A DNA stretch of 64,000 nucleotides from Fructobacillus parabroussonetiae (GTDB lineage Bacteria; Bacillota; Bacilli; Lactobacillales; Lactobacillaceae). The translations under genes and the position numbers were made by a program. Shown here piece after piece: positions 62,291-64,000 of the stretch. Under the pieces are notes generated by a model. The model searched no databases, was not told where the DNA came from, and saw nothing but the letters and a program-made list of their open reading frames with translations. The stretch covers positions 1 to 64,000 of the forward strand of contig NZ_JAAMFL010000010.1 in assembly GCF_018437265.1 (NCBI RefSeq), given 5' to 3'. The first letter of the stretch is position 1, and each line of letters starts with the position of its first letter.

Positions 62291-62692
62291 ATGCTGAATC
62301 CATTAAAAAACGTTCTACAAGAACATCAGCTAAAAGCGACGAGTCAGCGTTTGACTTTGCTTGAATACATGATGACCCATGACAACCACCCAACAGCCGA
62401 AATGATCCACAATGATTTGCCCCACATTTCCTTAGCCACGGTTTACAACACCTTGGAAAAGTTTGTTGAGAAAAAGTTAGTCGTGATTATCGACGGGATT
62501 TCGGACGGCAAGCGTCACTATGACGCGGCCGACCACCCCCACTACCACGTCATCAACACCAAGACAAACGAAATCATCGACGCTGCCAACTTTGACCCAG
62601 CGCCATTAATCAAAGCTGCTCAAGCTGCGACCGGCCTCAAAATCACCGAATACCGCATCGATCTCTACGGAGTTGAAGCGGATGAAAAGTAA
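62291..62692 (+). CDS. Fur/PerR family regulator lacking structural zinc cysteines
   Basis: A 133-residue Fur-family DNA-binding protein (helix-turn-helix at ISLATVYNTLEKFVEK). The PerR-type metal ligands are all in register: H33, D78, H84, H86 and D97. The structural CxxC pair at the C96/C99 positions of B. subtilis PerR is replaced by N89 and T92, and the second CxxC is missing because the chain is short. There is no cysteine in the protein. It lies divergent to the two VIT genes, so it probably controls metal storage or efflux. GGAGG is 5 bases before the ATG. Confidence 0.9.
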   Translation: MLNPLKNVLQEHQLKATSQRLTLLEYMMTHDNHPTAEMIHNDLPHISLATVYNTLEKFVEKKLVVIIDGISDGKRHYDAADHPHYHVINTKTNEIIDAANFDPAPLIKAAQAATGLKITEYRIDLYGVEADEK

Positions 62693-62708
62693 TCATAATC
62701 AAACCATT

Positions 62709-62752
62709 AAAAAAAGACCAATCGGATAATGATTATCCGATTGGTCTTTTTC
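62709..62752. terminator. bidirectional terminator between the Fur gene and the PBP gene
   Basis: AAAAGACCAATCGGATAAT and ATTATCCGATTGGTCTTTT arms form a long perfect hairpin between convergent genes. Confidence 0.95.
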
Positions 62753-62756
62753 AATT

Positions 62757-64000
62757 TTATGATTGGTTATTGGCAACAACCATTTGCCAGAAGGCTTCAA
62801 TGATTTGCTTAGCGATTCGGCCGTTGGTTCCATCCAGGTAAGAATCCATACCAGGAATGGCCAAAGACATGGCAAAGGGTGTTCCAGGTACATAAACCAC
62901 CATGGACTCCGTAAAGGTCGTGTTACCATTGGTCGTCGTTTCCGCCGTTCCCGTCTTCGCATAGACTTTTGGCGTCATGTTGTGCAAAGCCGTACCCGTG
63001 TTATGGGAAGAAGAACCGTTGGCGACTTGGTACATTCCGTCCTTAATGACTTTCCACTCGTCATCCGTCAACGAAACTTGCGACTGCAGAGTTGGCTCCG
63101 CCGTCCAGACGGTCTTTTGATACTTAGCATCCTTATCCGTCTGCAAAACGGATCCAACCAAGTGTGGCTGAACAAGGTAGCCACCGTTGGCAATCGCTGA
63201 AACATAGCGAGCCAATTGCAAAGTCGTATAGGAATCATACTGTCCAAAGGACTCGTACAAATACTTACCAATGTTCGATCCGGTCGTCAGCCCCTTGTAT
63301 CCGGCTGTTTCGCCTTCAACATCAATACCGGTCTTCGTACCAAGACCGAACTGTCCCAATCCATTACGAAGCGTCTGGAAGGCGTCGGAGCGAAGGTGAA
63401 GGGACGAGCCAGATGAATAGGTTTGTCCACCAATCTTCATACCCAATTGAACAAAGTAGGTGTTGGAAGACGTTTCCAAAGCGGTCCGGGCGTCAATTGG
63501 CGTTGGCGTACCATTCTTGTTCCAGTAAGAAGTGATTTCAGGCGTTCCCTGAATCTTAATCGCCTGATCGTTCATCGTGTTTGACGTCGGCGTCACAACC
63601 CCTCGTTGGAATCCGGTAGCCAGAATGGCTGGCTTGACAACCGACCCCATGACAATGGCCTGGTTAATATTACCCAGTTGGTTGGCTGTTTTCTTTCCCG
63701 TTGAGGAATCACGGCTCACACCGGCCATGGCATAAATACCACCGGTATAAGGGTTAATCACTGTCGAGTAAGCACCCTGCACATTACCGCCAGGTAGGTT
63801 GTCTTCCAGTATTTGTTGGACTTTCTTTTGGTACTCGGCATTAATGGTTAACTTCAACGAATCACCGGACTGGCCCTCATACTTAATTGACGACGTCTTC
63901 AGGTTTCCCAAAGTCGTCACCATTGTCTGTGATGGTGAGCCCTTTAGCAAGGATTCGTACTGCTTTTCCAAGGCTGACGTTCCGACTGGTTCGTTTTGTG
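62757..64000 (-). CDS. class B penicillin-binding protein, C-terminal part (runs off right edge)
   Basis: Transpeptidase of septal or side-wall peptidoglycan synthesis. The frame is open to base 64000 without a start codon in context; residues QNEPVGTSALEKQYESLLKG lead into the visible 404. The transpeptidase motifs are in order: SVVK (nucleophile S in GSVVKP), SSN, and KTGTAE. The C-terminus ends shortly after the domain, with no PASTA repeats visible. Most likely PbpB/Pbp2b-like; the N-terminal part is outside the window. Confidence 0.9.
   Translation of the reverse strand, partial: QNEPVGTSALEKQYESLLKGSPSQTMVTTLGNLKTSSIKYEGQSGDSLKLTINAEYQKKVQQILEDNLPGGNVQGAYSTVINPYTGGIYAMAGVSRDSSTGKKTANQLGNINQAIVMGSVVKPAILATGFQRGVVTPTSNTMNDQAIKIQGTPEITSYWNKNGTPTPIDARTALETSSNTYFVQLGMKIGGQTYSSGSSLHLRSDAFQTLRNGLGQFGLGTKTGIDVEGETAGYKGLTTGSNIGKYLYESFGQYDSYTTLQLARYVSAIANGGYLVQPHLVGSVLQTDKDAKYQKTVWTAEPTLQSQVSLTDDEWKVIKDGMYQVANGSSSHNTGTALHNMTPKVYAKTGTAETTTNGNTTFTESMVVYVPGTPFAMSLAIPGMDSYLDGTNGRIAKQIIEAFWQMVVANNQS

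Overview
The window is an ordinary low-to-mid G+C chromosomal segment of a lactic acid bacterium. Gene content points to a heterofermentative member of the Leuconostoc/Fructobacillus group: pcrA-ligA-camS, ireB-ruvX-yrzB, the short gluconate-type 6-phosphogluconate dehydrogenase with gluconokinase and a GntP permease, a water-forming-type NADH oxidase, T-box leaders, CcpA and RNA polymerase delta. Genus is inferred from synteny and protein style only. No CRISPR array, insertion sequence, prophage or integrase was found. The only classical accessory pair is a HicA/HicB toxin-antitoxin module.

Layout. 1-1070 is the start of a secreted repeat/helix-type surface protein that runs off the left edge. 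1333-6928 is repair/replication (camS, ligA, pcrA). 7063-12420 is housekeeping: a GH73 glucosaminidase, a small anchored protein, yrzB, ruvX, ireB, and alaS under a T-box. 12492-15667 holds two APC amino acid permeases. 15808-20808 is a gluconate module (gntP, gntK, gnd) facing a divergent RpiR-type regulator; both promoters carry a copy of the same inverted repeat. 20932-28398 has udk, an MFS exporter, ccpA, and the recG-plsX-acpP-sprT cluster. 28527-29799 holds a SemiSWEET, a coiled-coil tail-anchored orphan and tRNA-Cys. 29855-36517 is a long leftward run (mutM, DUF975, coaE, dnaB, dnaI, two YibE/F genes, a 100-aa orphan). 36830-40419 has a third APC permease, hicBA and a DEAD-box helicase. 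40539-45760 has obgE, uvrC and pyrG with a G-stutter attenuator leader. 45998-47527 is a membrane-anchored GH68 fructosyltransferase. 47561-52796 has a second DUF975 protein, a T-box-controlled permease, tRNA-Lys, rpoE, a DUF1934 protein and an HD-domain hydrolase. 52928-60648 has pepN, a Na+/H+ antiporter, a DUF1054 protein, a YihY-type protein and nox. 60756-64000 has two tandem VIT-family metal transporters, a divergent cysteine-free Fur/PerR-type regulator, and the C-terminal part of a class B penicillin-binding protein that runs off the right edge.

How the parts fit. Most genes are standard. The most interesting local biology is regulatory: (i) a VIT-VIT/Fur-family divergon with two copies of TAAGAA-N3-TTCTAA laid over the VIT promoter and a regulator lacking every cysteine; (ii) the gnd/rpiR divergon with paired TGAAAAT-type operators; (iii) a likely threonine-specific T-box on a permease; (iv) a complete CTP-sensing pyrG attenuator; (v) an anchored, minimal GH68 enzyme with a DITERP acid/base motif.
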